From the NCBI GenBank assembly GCA_024639765.1, contig JAHEHU010000009.1:1-52418 (forward strand): a stretch of 52,418 nt of DNA. The letters are read 5' to 3'. Position 1 is the first letter of the stretch; each line of letters opens with the position of its first letter. The notes beneath the pieces are model-generated. The model saw nothing but the letters and a program-made list of their open reading frames with translations. It was not told the DNA's origin and did no database searches. The position numbers and the translations under genes were made by a program. This DNA is from Eudoraea sp. Its GTDB lineage: Bacteria > Bacteroidota > Bacteroidia > Flavobacteriales > Flavobacteriaceae. Below are positions 1 to 8,781 of this stretch, piece by piece.

Positions 1-755
1 GATTTGATAACTTTAAATCCTACCAGTCTGACGTTTTTTTCTATGTAGACGATCTGGAGTCGGATTACAAGAACATGGAACGGAACGAACTCATAAAACA
101 AATCTCGGGCTATTTAAATATCGTGCGAAGTGATGGAAGCTCTACCTACGATATCAACAATAGTGATATGATGACCGATTTTTTAATCGCTGAGGACCTC
201 GCCTACCCTGAAATGAATAGGGAGGACCTTAATATAGGTTGGGTAAGGAACCCCACTCCAAATTATTATAGTGAATCGAGATTGGATCAATTGCGAAAGG
301 ATCTTAAAACAGAGAAGTATCAGGCAATTATAAAAACGTACCGAAGTCAGAAAATTGTTTATAGAAGAGGCGCTCAAGCCAAGTTGAATTACGGGAATTC
401 TATCCTGGAGCTGATTAAAGCATACAACCCTGATGTGCGTGCTATTTATGCCAACGTAGGTATAATCGGGACCTCTCTGGATGGGTATGATGATGTGGGC
501 GGCAGGTCTACTCCTATGCGTCAAACAGATAACAGAAACAGCATCTGGGAAACTGAACTTTACCTAAAGAAAGGCACCGTAAAATTCAGGTGCAATGACA
601 GCTGGCTGCGCAACTGGGGCAGTGATTACGGAAACGAGAAGAATCTTTCCGGAGATGCCATTCCCGACGGAAACAATATTGAGCTGGAAGAAGGCACCTA
701 TCATATTACACTCGATCTGAGTAACTATACCTATGAATTTACGAAATTAGACTAG
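1..755 (+). CDS. SusE/SusF-like surface lipoprotein, C-terminal part (5' end outside window)
   Basis: The reading frame is open from base 3 to the TAG ending at 755, so the true start lies upstream of the window; the Met at 75 is internal. The last 100 or so residues (from about NVGIIGTSLDGYDD to the end) resemble the repeated starch-binding domains of SusE/SusF outer-membrane lipoproteins: a VGIIG strand, a KGTVKFRCNDSW strand followed by NWG, and the closing EGTYHITLDLSNYTYEF strands. The residues before it (IIKTYRSQKIVYRRG and flanks) are not recognised by eye. By family, such proteins sit on the cell surface and bind glycans beside a SusC/SusD pair, which would be expected upstream. Domain call is moderately sure; substrate unknown. 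Confidence 0.6.
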   Translation, partial: FDNFKSYQSDVFFYVDDLESDYKNMERNELIKQISGYLNIVRSDGSSTYDINNSDMMTDFLIAEDLAYPEMNREDLNIGWVRNPTPNYYSESRLDQLRKDLKTEKYQAIIKTYRSQKIVYRRGAQAKLNYGNSILELIKAYNPDVRAIYANVGIIGTSLDGYDDVGGRSTPMRQTDNRNSIWETELYLKKGTVKFRCNDSWLRNWGSDYGNEKNLSGDAIPDGNNIELEEGTYHITLDLSNYTYEFTKLD

Positions 756-774
756 GCCTTGGAAGCTGGAAATA

Positions 775-2454
775 CTATTGCTTCCCTGGATCGGCTACAA
801 TCTCACGTAACATCTCCCTCGCATGTCTCCCGGTTTCCCCATCCGGATCAAGGGAAATCGTTTTGGTATATAATTCTTTGGCTTTTGCTGTATTACCAGA
901 TTTCCAATAGGCCTCCGCCAAACTATCCCAGGTGTTGGCAGATTTAGGAAAGAGTTCCGTATTTAATTTAAATATAAAAAAGGCCTCCTCGTACTGCTCA
1001 CTATTTAACATGGCATCTCCTGCCCTGTTGAATTCAGCCTCGAAATCAAAGAATTGATAGCTGGGGTCCTTTAGCATACGTTCTGCTTCCGGTTGTATCT
1101 GGTCTGCCTTCCCACTGGTAAATAATTCAGTAAAATAGGTCATAGGATTGGCAATAAAATTAGTATCTGAATAGGCTAAAGCGGCATCTAATGCCGGATC
1201 CTCATTGTTTTTGTATTGCTCAAAAGTGAGTCCGGTGGCGATCTGAGGATACAGGGCTGGCCTGTTCTCCCATTGGGGCTTGTCTTGCCACCAGGCAAAA
1301 GACAAAAAGGCTCTCATTTGGGTATTGGGCAGGGTTAGGGGATTATTATCCCCATAGAAATTTATATTCTCGGCCGTGGGTTCCCCTATAAAAATGGCGT
1401 TGGTGTAGGTATGCAATTCATTTACTAGGTTCTGGCAGGCAGAAAAGGTCCGCCGCCCAATGATCACTATAAACTTCCCGGGTTGGTTAATTTTATTGTT
1501 TGCGATCACCCCTGTCACAATGGGCTTGTTCTTATAATTATTGCCCCCACCATTTAACCGCACATCCAGGATCAGTTTCTCCACATCATTTTTATCAATG
1601 AAATCGAATAACTCAGCGTAGAATTCCGGTATGGGCTGTATGGAATCGTCCATGATCTGACTGTGCCGCACATAAACCGTTTTCTGGTCTTTCAGATATT
1701 CATAATAATAGATCTTATCCAGATTTTTTAAATACAGAGGTGTGGTACTACTATTGCGCGACTCCAACCAATCTTCCCCGGGTACCACCATCCCATATTG
1801 CCTTGGGAAACGTTCAAAAGGTACGGCTTCGACTTTTTGTTCAAATTGTTTCCCGTCTTTTTCCAAGTTCAGTACTACGGACGTGGTCATTTCATTAAGT
1901 ATCCCCTGGGCGTGTAAAAATTCCGGAAAGGTTAAGTAATGAATGCCATAAGCTTTTACGAAGGATTCATTCTCTGCCGGAACAACTGGGCGCATCATTT
2001 TTAGTGCCTCCTCAATGGGCACACCACCAATGGCCAAAAGTTTTGCCCCGAGGGCTGCTTCATAATCTTTATGTACGCCTTGAAGAAAGACTCCGTCATC
2101 ATATTGGTATAAAACTATTGGCAATTCATGATACGGAATGATGCCTTCCCAGTACCCCAGTACTGTATGTCCATATTCAAAAGTAGCCACCAGCTTTGCA
2201 AAGCCCACCAGTACTTCATGGTCTGCCATGTTGGGGATGGCCTTATAAAATTTTTCTACCTGGGTATCGAAGGCCTCAGCAGTAGTCTTTTTAAAAAGAA
2301 ACGGGAAGTTTTTATGAACATTTTCCTGCAAAAACCTCAGGTCTTCCTGGTATTGGCTGGCAGTGAACTTTTGTTGAGCAGCAAGGTTTACAGCCATTAG
2401 AAAAAAGAATGTCACTATCAAAACTTTGCTGATGTTTGATCTATTTGTTATCAT
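775..2454 (-). CDS. S41-family (C-terminal processing) peptidase-like protein with C-terminal TPR
   Basis: 559 residues. An N-terminal hydrophobic segment (residues 10-26, ending NLAAQQ) looks like a Sec signal peptide, so the protein is exported. The S41 fold is indicated by GHTVLG (95-100), DVRLNGGGN (297-305) and RRTFSACQN (334-342) with Ser338 in the nucleophile position, then IGEPT (356-360). The general-base Lys normally found about 25 residues after the Ser is not visible. Residues 470-540 form tetratricopeptide-like helices (ANTWDSLAEAYWKSGN, AKELYTKTISLDPD). Peptide hydrolysis is plausible but not certain given the missing Lys. It lies alone on the minus strand, 67 nt downstream of the molybdopterin oxidoreductase gene and convergent with the lipoprotein gene. 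Confidence 0.8.
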   Translation of the reverse strand: MITNRSNISKVLIVTFFFLMAVNLAAQQKFTASQYQEDLRFLQENVHKNFPFLFKKTTAEAFDTQVEKFYKAIPNMADHEVLVGFAKLVATFEYGHTVLGYWEGIIPYHELPIVLYQYDDGVFLQGVHKDYEAALGAKLLAIGGVPIEEALKMMRPVVPAENESFVKAYGIHYLTFPEFLHAQGILNEMTTSVVLNLEKDGKQFEQKVEAVPFERFPRQYGMVVPGEDWLESRNSSTTPLYLKNLDKIYYYEYLKDQKTVYVRHSQIMDDSIQPIPEFYAELFDFIDKNDVEKLILDVRLNGGGNNYKNKPIVTGVIANNKINQPGKFIVIIGRRTFSACQNLVNELHTYTNAIFIGEPTAENINFYGDNNPLTLPNTQMRAFLSFAWWQDKPQWENRPALYPQIATGLTFEQYKNNEDPALDAALAYSDTNFIANPMTYFTELFTSGKADQIQPEAERMLKDPSYQFFDFEAEFNRAGDAMLNSEQYEEAFFIFKLNTELFPKSANTWDSLAEAYWKSGNTAKAKELYTKTISLDPDGETGRHAREMLREIVADPGKQ

Positions 2455-2521
2455 GAATGATGAGTTTATAGGGATCTAATGGTAATATGACATAAAACGA
2501 GCTTATTTGTTACAGCTGCTA

Positions 2522-4831
2522 CTAAACTATCTTCTCAATACGTACTTTCACAGACTTACTAATGGGAGTTCTGCTGTAATCAGCAAAATGATTGTAGGGT
2601 ACCAGCGGATTGGTCTCCGGGAAATAGGCGGCCAGATTCTGCCGTGGAATGTCATAGGGCACTATCTTAAATTGATGCGCCACCCTGTGCATACCGTCAT
2701 AATTGCTGCTTAGATCAACAATTTCCTCTTTCTGCAGCCCATGTTGCTTCATATCCTCAGGATTCATGAAAAGCACCCGTCGTTCATTGTAAATACCGCG
2801 GTACCGATCATCTAATCCATAAATAGTGGTATTAAACTGATCATGAGACCGTATGGTCATCAGCAAAAATTCATCTTCCTCAAGGACATGGTCTGGCAAG
2901 GGATTTACAGTGATCTTGGCTTTGCCGTTGGGAAGTTTGCTAAAGTCACCTTCACGGGCATTATTTGGCAGGTAATAGCCCACCCCTTTGGCCCGTAGCT
3001 CTGTATTTTTAAAACCTTTAGCCACCTGATCGATCATAAACCTGATCAATTCGTAGTTAGCCCCCATCTTCTTCCAATTTACCGGATGTTGTCCTTTAAA
3101 ATAGGCATGCGCGATACCGCCAATGATCTCTGGTTCACTCATTAGTTCGTTTGAGGCCGGTTTTAATACTCCCCTGGATTCACGTACCCTGCCCATACTG
3201 TTCTCGGTAGTAACTACACGTTCCTTACCGTCTTTAATATCTTTTTCCGATCTGCCCTTCGTAGGCAAGATGAGGGCCGTTTTGCCCGTAACCAGATGTG
3301 TTCTGTTTAGTTTGGTACTCACTTGTACAGTTAAATCACAATTCTGAATAGCTTCCGCCGTATAATCTGTATCGGAGGCAGCCATCAGAAAATTCCCTCC
3401 CAGACACATAAATACTTTTGCTTTGCCTTCATGCATCGCCTTTATAGCTCCCACCACATCTACTCCGGCCTTTTCCGGGGGAGTAAAACCAAGATGTTCT
3501 TTGATCCGTGCATTGAGTTCCTTGCTTACATAATGCATGATCCCCACGCTACGGTCGCCCTGCACATTGCTATGCCCACGCACGGGGCACGTACCACTGT
3601 TCGGTTTTCCGATAGCGCCTTTAAGTAATAGGAGATTTACGTACTCCTTTATAGTTGCTACAGAATTCTTGTGCTGCGTTAGCCCCATGGCCCAACAAAC
3701 TATGATCTTTTGAGCTTTGGCCAGATAGTGGACCACTTCATCAATAGCTGCCTCCCCTACTCCGGTCATGGATACTAGTTCCTGCGTATCGTAGTTCTCC
3801 AGATCTGCCATCAGCGAAGTATAGCCCTCGGTATGAGTATTGATAAATTCGTGATCAAAAACGTTGTTTTCAGATGTATCTAAGGCTGCCAATTTCTTCA
3901 AAATTACCTTCACCAGCGGAATGTCCTGATTGATCTTTACCGGAAGATGAACGTCTACCAGGTGCGTTCCACCGCCGAGCATCCCGGAAACGGACTGGGG
4001 ATTTTTAAAGGTCCTTAGTCCACTTTCCAACAATGGATTGATACTGACGATCTTCCCTCCGTTATTCTTACACTTTTCCAGGGCATTAAGCATTCTGGGA
4101 TGGTTGGTGCCGGGGTTTTGCCCTGCGATCAGGATCACCTCGGCCCCGTACAGATCTTCTAAGACAACAGACCCCTTCCCTATCCCTAAAGTTTCTGAGA
4201 GGGCCACTCCACTTGATTCATGGCACATATTAGAACAGTCTGGTAGATTATTGGTTCCCAGGGCGCGGGCAAACATGCCATATAAAAAAGCCGCCTCATT
4301 GCTAGACCTTCCTGAAGTATAAAAGATGGACTCATCCGGATGATCCAGGGCGAGTAATTGGGTTGCTATTAATTGATAGGCCTCTTCCCATGATATGGGC
4401 TCGTAATGAATACTCCCCTCCCGCAGCACCAGAGGCTCTGTGAGTCGGCCAAAAGAGTTGATCTGATAATCCGATAGCTGGGATAATTCCTCTACGGAAT
4501 ACTTCGCAAAAAAGTCACTGCCGATCTGTGATGTGGTTGCCTCATCTGCCAACGCTTTAGCCCCATTCTCACAATATTCCGCTATTTTGGAAGGTTGTTC
4601 CGGATCTGGCCATGCACAACTTGGACAATCAAAACCATCTTTTTGATTCATCTTTAAAAGACCTTTCATAGAGCGTGTTACACCCATTTCATTGAAGCTA
4701 TGCTTTAAAGCTTGAAACACTCCTTGTGTCCCCGCTGCAATCTGTATAGGCTCTTTGATCTTTAGATCAGAGAAGCTAATTGGACCACGGGTGGATACAT
4801 TTCGTTTCTTCATGTTCTGATCTTCTGGCAT
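2522..4831 (-). CDS. FdhF/YdeP-type molybdopterin oxidoreductase
   Basis: 769 residues, the usual length of the TIGR01701 oxidoreductase alpha-subunit family (E. coli YdeP relatives). It carries the molybdopterin-binding pattern FYTSGRSSNEAAFLYG (about 170-185) and DCSNMCHESSGVAL (198-211), where Cys203 aligns with the Mo-ligating selenocysteine of formate dehydrogenase H. A CPSC pair at 69-72 lies in the N-terminal region. The C-terminal part (MTIRSHDQFNTTIYG onward) is the molydopterin dinucleotide-binding domain. There is no signal peptide or Tat motif, so it is cytoplasmic. Physiological substrate is unknown; acid-resistance and formate roles have been suggested for relatives. No fdhD or electron-transfer subunit is adjacent. 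A second in-frame ATG (MKKRNVS) six codons downstream is an alternative start. Confidence 0.88.
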   Translation of the reverse strand: MPEDQNMKKRNVSTRGPISFSDLKIKEPIQIAAGTQGVFQALKHSFNEMGVTRSMKGLLKMNQKDGFDCPSCAWPDPEQPSKIAEYCENGAKALADEATTSQIGSDFFAKYSVEELSQLSDYQINSFGRLTEPLVLREGSIHYEPISWEEAYQLIATQLLALDHPDESIFYTSGRSSNEAAFLYGMFARALGTNNLPDCSNMCHESSGVALSETLGIGKGSVVLEDLYGAEVILIAGQNPGTNHPRMLNALEKCKNNGGKIVSINPLLESGLRTFKNPQSVSGMLGGGTHLVDVHLPVKINQDIPLVKVILKKLAALDTSENNVFDHEFINTHTEGYTSLMADLENYDTQELVSMTGVGEAAIDEVVHYLAKAQKIIVCWAMGLTQHKNSVATIKEYVNLLLLKGAIGKPNSGTCPVRGHSNVQGDRSVGIMHYVSKELNARIKEHLGFTPPEKAGVDVVGAIKAMHEGKAKVFMCLGGNFLMAASDTDYTAEAIQNCDLTVQVSTKLNRTHLVTGKTALILPTKGRSEKDIKDGKERVVTTENSMGRVRESRGVLKPASNELMSEPEIIGGIAHAYFKGQHPVNWKKMGANYELIRFMIDQVAKGFKNTELRAKGVGYYLPNNAREGDFSKLPNGKAKITVNPLPDHVLEEDEFLLMTIRSHDQFNTTIYGLDDRYRGIYNERRVLFMNPEDMKQHGLQKEEIVDLSSNYDGMHRVAHQFKIVPYDIPRQNLAAYFPETNPLVPYNHFADYSRTPISKSVKVRIEKIV

Positions 4832-5046
4832 CTGTATTTGTCTTTATACATTATATCTTGTGGTTTGCCGGTATTTTTATGTTGGGATACTTATCCTTTT
4901 GATATTCACGGTAATAATGGCTTTCCTATCTAAAGTTACGATAATTCAATTTTCAATAGGAAAATAGCGTTCTGAAATGGCTAAAAGTGTATACATAGTA
5001 AATATAAAGACATTTACTCTGCTAAAACTATTATCTTGCCCCTTGT

Positions 5047-5973
5047 ATGAAAACAAGCGTTTCTGCGTGGTTCATTATACTGTTGATCTTTCTAACCGGA
5101 AGCAGGCCAACCTTGTTTGCCCAGGACTTCATAGACCTTGCCTCTTTTTCATATACTACGGCCCTTAACAGAACTTTTGAAGATACAGCGGAAGACAATG
5201 CTATTCAGGAATGGAATCTGAATCTGGATTTTCCTATAGTGTTGTCGCCTAAAAAGGCCCTTATAACGGGTATAAACGCAGGAAGTATTCAGGTGGGTCT
5301 CTACCCTTCGCCTGAACCAATTACCAACTTATATACTGTTAGTTTGCGTTTGGGATGGAATACCACCTATTCGGAGAAATGGTCTGGTACCTATGTTTTT
5401 ATTCCAAAGGTAACCTCCGATTTTACAAGTGGTTTTTCCAGGGGTCAACAACTGGGTTTCATAGGGCTTTTAACGAACAGAAAGTCTGCCAGTTTAAAAT
5501 ATACATATGGCTTGTATACCAATACCGAGGAATTTGGAATGCTCTTAGTGCCTCTTATTGGTTTTTATCACCGAAGCAAGAATACCCAATGGGAATACAA
5601 TTTTTTACTGCCAGCAATGGCAGATCTGAATTATCGCATCAGTGAGTCTACTTCTGCCGGGTTCCGTTTTGACGGATTGGGAAGCTCTTTCAGTATTCAA
5701 AATACAGGTTTCCCAGATCATTATGTAACCAGGTCTTCCCTGGATTTTTTTCTGTACGGGGAGTTTAAGGTTACTTCAAATTTATTTCTAAGGACAAAAA
5801 TAGGGTACGCCTACGCAAGAAATTATAGGGTTTATAGTCAGGAAGACAAAATATCCCTTTCTCTTGTGGGTATATTCTTTGGTGATGATAGAAATAGTTT
5901 GAATGTGGATCCTGAGGATGGATTTCAAGCGAAGGCAAGACTGATCTATCGATTTGATCTTAGAAAAAGGTAA
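5047..5973 (+). CDS. Outer-membrane protein, DUF6268-like
   Basis: 308 residues with a clear signal peptide (MKTSVSAWFIILLIFLTG..., cleavage probably after LFAQ near residue 25). The mature part consists of alternating amphipathic strands with frequent Tyr/Phe and Gly turns (SLRLGWNTTYSEKWSGTYVF, LYTNTEEFGMLLVPLIG, KIGYAYARNYRVYSQ) and ends in an Arg/Lys-rich YRFDLRKR, consistent with an outer-membrane beta-barrel. The order of motifs resembles the Bacteroidota DUF6268 family, recognised from memory rather than by search. Function unknown. It is monocistronic by layout: the upstream gene is divergent, and a 45-residue gene follows after 32 nt. Confidence 0.75.
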   Translation: MKTSVSAWFIILLIFLTGSRPTLFAQDFIDLASFSYTTALNRTFEDTAEDNAIQEWNLNLDFPIVLSPKKALITGINAGSIQVGLYPSPEPITNLYTVSLRLGWNTTYSEKWSGTYVFIPKVTSDFTSGFSRGQQLGFIGLLTNRKSASLKYTYGLYTNTEEFGMLLVPLIGFYHRSKNTQWEYNFLLPAMADLNYRISESTSAGFRFDGLGSSFSIQNTGFPDHYVTRSSLDFFLYGEFKVTSNLFLRTKIGYAYARNYRVYSQEDKISLSLVGIFFGDDRNSLNVDPEDGFQAKARLIYRFDLRKR

Positions 5974-6005
5974 TTATAATTACTATTTTTACCTAAACTA
6001 CTCTA

Positions 6006-6143
6006 ATGAAGAATTTAATTCGGGCTATTATAGCAGGATATGGCGCCAAAAAAATTGGAGGTGGCCGTTGCGGTTGTATAGGCACCGTTTTCGTCTTTCT
6101 CATTCTGTATTGGCTCCTGGGATATGTCTTTAAGGTGATCTAG
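6006..6143 (+). CDS. 45-residue glycine-rich single-pass membrane protein
   Basis: An ATG-initiated frame of 45 codons ending in TAG, in a stretch otherwise left empty between two genes. The product begins MKNLIRAIIAGYGAKKIGGG, has a Cys-Gly-Cys (RCGCIG, 21-26), and then one hydrophobic helix (TVFVFLILYWLLGYVF, 27-42). The GYGAKKxGGG segment followed by a short hydrophobic tail is a pattern I associate with small conserved Bacteroidota membrane proteins. Position, start codon and coherent membrane topology support it as real. Function unknown. It may be cotranscribed with the MFS exporter that begins 31 nt downstream. Confidence 0.55.
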   Translation: MKNLIRAIIAGYGAKKIGGGRCGCIGTVFVFLILYWLLGYVFKVI

Positions 6144-6174
6144 GGTTTTATACATCAGAATCAGCTACTTTTAC

Positions 6175-7389
6175 ATGATGGATGTAAAAGGGCGTTCCCA
6201 ATTAGAATTTGTGGGCCTTATGGCCGCTTTAATGTCAATCGCCGCGCTGGCTCTTGATGCGTTACTGCCCGCCCTGGATATTATTGGATCTGCTGTGGGT
6301 ACCAACAGCCTCTCACAAAATCAACTGCTTATTACCATTTTTTTTCTCGGCCTTGGTGTTGGGCCGTTGCTTTTTGGACCTATCTCTGATAGTATTGGTA
6401 GAAAACCGGTGGTGTATATGGGTTTTGCTGTTTTCATAAGTGCCAGTATTCTATGTGTCTATGCCTCTAATTTTGAAATGATGATCACCGGACGAATACT
6501 TCAGGGTATTGCCCTTTCTGCTCCAAGAACCATAAGTGTGGCCATGATACGTGACCGGTATAGCGGAGATCAAATGGCCAGGATCTTATCCTTTGTGGTA
6601 GTAATATTCATTTTGGTGCCTATTGTTGCCCCTACTTTAGGTAAGTGGGTATTGGATGGTTTTGGATGGGAGGCCATTTTTCATGTGCAGGTAGTATTTT
6701 CTATCGTCGTAGCCTTCTGGTTTTGGAAGCGACAGCCGGAAACTCTAACCAATGAAAAACGCACCTCTTTCAGAATGAATGTTTTTGTGAATGGGTATCG
6801 AGAATTATTGAATTATAAGCAAACCATGGTCTTTACTTTTATTTGGGGATTTATTACCGGCTCATTTTTGGTGTATCTAAGTACTTCACAACAGATTTTT
6901 GAAGAACAATACCTTATGAAGGAGTCTTTCCCCTATATTTTTGCAACGCTGGCAATTACCATTGGCGCTGCAACACTATTGAATGGCACACTGGTACTTC
7001 GATTTGGAATGCTACGCCTGATAACCATAGCGCTCGGATTTTATATCATGGTTCCACTGATATATGTCATCCTATTTCAATCTGGAGTAAATCCGCCATA
7101 TTGGGTGGTCTTGTGTTTCTTTGCCCTCCAATTTTTTGCCGTGGGCTTTATTTTTGGAAATCTGCGGGCCTTAGCCATGCAGCCATTGGGTCATATTGCT
7201 GGTATTGGAGCTGCTTTAACCGGCTGCCTGGCCACCTTAATGGCTGTTCCTATAAGTGCTTTTATTGGAAGCTATGTGGTGGATTCTGTATTACCTGTAT
7301 TTATAGGGTTCCTGACCTGTGGAATTATTTCATATGGTATTCTGGCATACTTTTATCTCTCAAAAAAAGGACATTTTTTAAAGACGTAA
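6175..7389 (+). CDS. Bcr/CflA-family multidrug efflux MFS transporter
   Basis: 404 residues with about 12 predicted membrane helices and only short loops. The family signature for drug:H+ antiporters is present: the loop 2-3 motif PLLFGPISDSIGRKPVVYMG (about residues 64-83) and, in helix 4, GRILQGIALSAPRTISVAMIRD (about 109-130), typical of Bcr/CflA, where RxxQGxxxxA is followed by an arginine-aspartate pair. A central cytoplasmic loop holds KRQPETLTNEKR. It should act in the inner membrane, exporting a small hydrophobic compound using the proton gradient; the substrate cannot be told. The ATG at 6175 is followed two residues later by a hydrophilic MMDVKGRSQLE leader. TerC follows after about 77 nt on the same strand. 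Confidence 0.9.
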   Translation: MMDVKGRSQLEFVGLMAALMSIAALALDALLPALDIIGSAVGTNSLSQNQLLITIFFLGLGVGPLLFGPISDSIGRKPVVYMGFAVFISASILCVYASNFEMMITGRILQGIALSAPRTISVAMIRDRYSGDQMARILSFVVVIFILVPIVAPTLGKWVLDGFGWEAIFHVQVVFSIVVAFWFWKRQPETLTNEKRTSFRMNVFVNGYRELLNYKQTMVFTFIWGFITGSFLVYLSTSQQIFEEQYLMKESFPYIFATLAITIGAATLLNGTLVLRFGMLRLITIALGFYIMVPLIYVILFQSGVNPPYWVVLCFFALQFFAVGFIFGNLRALAMQPLGHIAGIGAALTGCLATLMAVPISAFIGSYVVDSVLPVFIGFLTCGIISYGILAYFYLSKKGHFLKT

Positions 7390-7466
7390 ATCCAAAGAAG
7401 ACCTTATCTTGTAAATCTGTTTTATATCAACGCATGCTTCTTGACTTTTGAATTAAATTGACGTTA

Positions 7467-8426
7467 ATGCTCATTTGGATTGCCTACATTCTTCTCATTA
7501 TTATTTTCCTGGCGTTAGATCTTGGCGTCTTAAATAAACGCGACCATGTTATCCGAAGTAAGGAAGCTAGTTTGTGGACGGCCTTGTGGGTAACGGTTGC
7601 CCTGAGTTTTAGTGGTGTTATCTATTGGCTATTCTGGAAAGGGTTGGTAGATAACCCAACTGAAATGACCCCTAACTCTGCCGTTTTAAACTATATCACG
7701 GGCTATCTCATAGAATTATCGCTGAGCATCGACAATGTATTTGTGATCGCGGTGATCTTTTCCGCATTCAGTATCCCACCAATTTATCAACACAGAGTTT
7801 TGTTTTGGGGTATTTTGGGTGCCATAGTTTTCCGAGCTATGATGATTCTTTTTGGCATCACTCTTATCAATCAATTTGACTGGATCATTTATGTTTTTGG
7901 GGTGTTTTTGTTGTATACCGCCTATAAGATGTTCAAATCGGAGAGCATCAAATTCAATCCAAAGAACGCACTGGCCTTTAAATACCTCAGGAAATTATAC
8001 CCTCTTACATCGCATATGAATGGCCATCATTTCTTCATAAGACGTATGGGTATTAAAGCGGCCACACCACTATTTGTGGCACTTATTGTTATTGAATTAA
8101 CCGATATTCTTTTTGCTTTGGATAGTATTCCTGCAATTCTGGCAATCACGGCAGATCCGTTTATTGTCTTTAGTTCAAATATCATGGCCATCCTTGGATT
8201 AAGATCGATGTATTTTCTGGTATCCAGAATGATGACCAAATTCAGGTTTATTAATTATAGTCTGGTAGTAATTTTAGGGTTTGTAGGACTAAAAATGTTA
8301 GCAGAAGAATATATACATATTCCTTCCTGGATCTCATTATTACTTATTCTGGCATCTCTTGCTTCGGGAATTATTTTTTCTTTATTGATCCCTGAGAAGA
8401 CGACAACGCCAGACACAGAAGGGTAA
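7467..8426 (+). CDS. TerC-family integral membrane protein
   Basis: 319 residues from the ATG at 7467. An upstream in-frame TTG at 7458 would add only three residues and is less likely as a start. About seven to nine membrane helices; the paired acidic family motifs are present: LSLSIDNVFVIAVIF in the first half and LTDILFALDSIPAILAIT in the second, both with membrane-embedded Asp residues expected to bind a divalent cation. By family (TerC/Alx) the protein is thought to export metal ions, Mn2+ in characterised cases, across the inner membrane. There is no tellurite-resistance cluster around it. It is probably transcribed independently of the MFS gene, although both point the same way. Confidence 0.88.
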   Translation: MLIWIAYILLIIIFLALDLGVLNKRDHVIRSKEASLWTALWVTVALSFSGVIYWLFWKGLVDNPTEMTPNSAVLNYITGYLIELSLSIDNVFVIAVIFSAFSIPPIYQHRVLFWGILGAIVFRAMMILFGITLINQFDWIIYVFGVFLLYTAYKMFKSESIKFNPKNALAFKYLRKLYPLTSHMNGHHFFIRRMGIKAATPLFVALIVIELTDILFALDSIPAILAITADPFIVFSSNIMAILGLRSMYFLVSRMMTKFRFINYSLVVILGFVGLKMLAEEYIHIPSWISLLLILASLASGIIFSLLIPEKTTTPDTEG

Positions 8427-8447
8427 GAATCTACCCGTGGATCTTTG

Positions 8448-8474
8448 CCTTACCAATAGATGTAAGGATCTTTT
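8448..8474 (+). terminator. Weak hairpin downstream of terC-like gene
   Basis: CCTTAC (8448-8453) and GTAAGG (8462-8467) can form a six-base-pair stem with an eight-base loop, followed by ATCTTTT. It lies 22 nt past the TerC stop codon and in front of the oppositely oriented ACP gene. The stem is short, so this is only a possible terminator. Confidence 0.3.
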
Positions 8475-8529
8475 ATTCTAGTTGAAGTGCCTTATTGAAC
8501 TGACTTTGATACTCGTGAAGTGATTCCGT

Positions 8530-8778
8530 TCAAGCCACTTTAGATTCAATGATACGTAATGCATCCTGCACGGTCTGCATACTGTCCATATCCTCATTTT
8601 CGAGTGTAATGTCAAAAGCATCTTCTACATCCAAAACAATGTCCACTAAATTGGCAGAATTGATATTCAAATCCTTAATAAAATTACTTTCAGGAGTAAT
8701 GGTATCTACGGTAACATCTTCAGGCAAATAGGGAGATATGATGGCTTTTAATTGCGTATAGCGTTCTTCTTTTGTCAT
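8530..8778 (-). CDS. Acyl carrier protein of the type III PKS operon
   Basis: 82 residues, the standard length for a free-standing ACP. The phosphopantetheine site is Ser41 in KDLNINSANLVDIVLDVED, replacing the usual DSL with NSAN but keeping the helix II pattern of acidic and hydrophobic residues. It would carry growing acyl chains as thioesters in the cytoplasm. It is the last gene of the minus-strand operon, three nt after the ketosynthase stop, which points to a dedicated carrier for this pathway rather than the housekeeping ACP (whose motif is normally DSLD). A phosphopantetheinyl transferase is not encoded in the window. Confidence 0.88.
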   Translation of the reverse strand: MTKEERYTQLKAIISPYLPEDVTVDTITPESNFIKDLNINSANLVDIVLDVEDAFDITLENEDMDSMQTVQDALRIIESKVA

Positions 8779-8781
8779 GGT

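Noticed and set aside
761-785. GGAAGC ... GCTTCC inverted repeat between the first two convergent genes
   Set aside because: Six base pairs, a 13-nt loop and no T-run; it lies partly in the coding end of the S41-like gene, so not called a terminator.
5970-5983. GTAATTATAATTAC perfect palindrome at the stop codon of the DUF6268-like gene, followed by TATTTTTA
   Set aside because: All but the end bases are A or T and the stem is too weak; it is likely to arise by chance in AT-rich intergenic DNA.
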